Source: Spongilla lacustris (lineage: Eukaryota; Porifera; Demospongiae; Spongillida; Spongillidae). Taken from it: a DNA stretch of 64,000 nt. The notes under the pieces are model-generated. The model was not told where the DNA came from. It saw only the letters and a program-made list of their open reading frames with translations, and did no database searches. This document shows, one piece after another, positions 62,960-64,000 of the stretch. Location: positions 18,408,323 to 18,472,322 of the forward strand of contig OX442416.1 of NCBI GenBank assembly GCA_949361645.1, in the 5' to 3' direction. A program made the position numbers and the translations under genes. Position 1 is the stretch's first letter; each line of letters begins with the position of its first letter.

Positions 62960-64000
62960 CCTACCTACAGAGAGTTATACCTATAACTGTGAGAAGCTCT
63001 TTACTACATATTGCAAGATGCTATAAATCAGACCTTTTGGCCAACTTTGTTTCAAGCGTCATGCAGGACGTGAGTGAAGTTGAGACCAAATTATTTTCAG
63101 TACCTGCTCGTCTTAGTGGCTTGGGAGTCCGTAACCCAGTTTCAATGGCTCGACATGCATTTATACAACATCTAGGTCATGCACCGACCAAATAGTTCAG
63201 TCAGGCTATCAAGATTTTTCATTGTTTGATCATAACTGAGGTACGTTCAGAACTGAACCATCAACTAGATTGTCTATAAGCTCAGTTTTGCAAAGTTTTG
63301 ACGATGACAGGAAGTGAGCTATCCAGAGAGCTGTAGGTGGTAAAACATCAATATGGTTGACAGTGATGCCTGTTGCCCATCATCATTTCGATCTGTCTTC
63401 CGTTGAATTTCGGGATGCATTAGCACTAAAAAACCATCGCCCTTTATTTAAACATGCCTGCTTTTTGTGATGGTTGCGGCTCCCAGTCTAGTATGGAACA
63501 TGCCCTTGTCTGTAGAATAGGAGGTCTTGTTATCCCCTAGCGGCACAATGAAATAAGAGATGCTTTGGGAGACCTATCCTCAATTGCATACAAAGAAGTC
63601 ATTCGAGAGCCAGTTGTAAGAGAAGCAGACAAAAACAATGTACCAGCTCTCATTGCAGATCTAGGAGTTTGTGGTTGTTGGCAGCCCCAAGTTCTAACAC
63701 TTTTCGACGTACGAGTAGTCAACCCTGATGCCAAATCAAATGTGCAACGCAATGTTTTAAGCTGTGCTTTCTTCAGCACAACACATGAAAAAAAAAAAAA
63801 AAAAATGTGGATGCAGTTGAGGTGAGATATGCAACCTTTACACCATTCGTAGTGTCTGTAGATGGTCGAAGCCAGGATGTTTGTGAATCACCTAGAAGAC
63901 AGCATTGCTGACATGTGGAAAAAAAATCCCATACTGAAGTAATGGGCTGGGTCAGAGCAAAGATGTCCCTTATTGCCATTCGGTTTACAGTTCTACCTAT
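62960..64000 (+). pseudogene. Second endonuclease-type retroelement, 3' part (cut by window edge)
   Basis: A different family from the element at 58460. An RT thumb piece (PARLSGLGVRNPVSMARHAF, 62989-63195) is followed after a degraded gap by CDGCGSQSSMEHALVC, GGLVIPRHNEIRDALGDLS, REPVVREAD, LIADLGVCGCWQPQ and FDVRVVNPDA (about 63455-63740). An A-run at 63788-63806 is followed by a last segment (VRYATFTPFVVSVDG, then GWVRAKMSLIAIR). Stops and frame changes are frequent. The cysteine/histidine finger and D...D-V-R motif fit a restriction-like endonuclease. Confidence 0.78.

Overview
The window is non-coding-rich animal DNA and almost certainly comes from a marine invertebrate. A sponge is my best guess. 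The grounds are single-repeat ankyrin exons, a large intronless secreted beta-helix/multi-membrane-span receptor of a type I associate with sponges, BEL/Pao and restriction-endonuclease-type retrotransposons, and many TA-flanked fold-back elements and (TG)n tracts. The species call is inference. No tRNA, rRNA or prokaryotic feature was found.

Layout. Positions 1-41000 are a tandem segmental duplication read on the minus strand. Each unit holds, from left to right, the 3' half of a START-domain (phosphatidylcholine-transfer-protein-like) gene, then an ankyrin-repeat gene running from its last exon to its first exon. Unit 1 spans about 1-9120. Unit 2 spans about 9127-40600 and is so long because a nested palindrome of about 23 kb sits between its ankyrin exons. 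Unit 3 keeps only two START exons (40611-40996). Every START copy lacks the N-terminal half of the domain and copies 1 and 2 carry splice or frame damage, so these are probably decaying copies, or the tail of an ankyrin-START fusion.

The nested palindrome (about 12080-35030) is the most striking feature. Its outer arms (12080-17166 and 28779-35030) carry a promoter-like segment, a short acidic ORF and a higher-order minisatellite array. An 11.6-kb inner fold-back element (17167-28778) sits in the middle, flanked by TA and ending in CAGGGTGTCC. Two later insertions hit only the right arm: a 1291-bp element with a 6-bp target duplication, and a 1730-bp hairpin with a TA duplication. In both cases the left arm offers an unoccupied counterpart.

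The one convincing intact gene is at 42625-46254 (minus). It is a 1209-residue intronless protein with a signal peptide, about nine parallel beta-helix repeats, a Cys-rich module and about nine membrane spans. To its right lies a second inverted-repeat complex (47149-53690), followed by a 21-bp minisatellite that keeps open frames on both strands (53900-54998).

Positions 56260-64000 are transposon remains. They comprise a frameshifted 5'-truncated BEL/Pao element, a non-LTR-type element with N-terminal zinc fingers, reverse transcriptase and C-terminal restriction-like endonuclease (interrupted by a 661-bp MITE with 5-bp target duplications), and part of a second, different endonuclease-bearing retroelement on the plus strand at the right edge.
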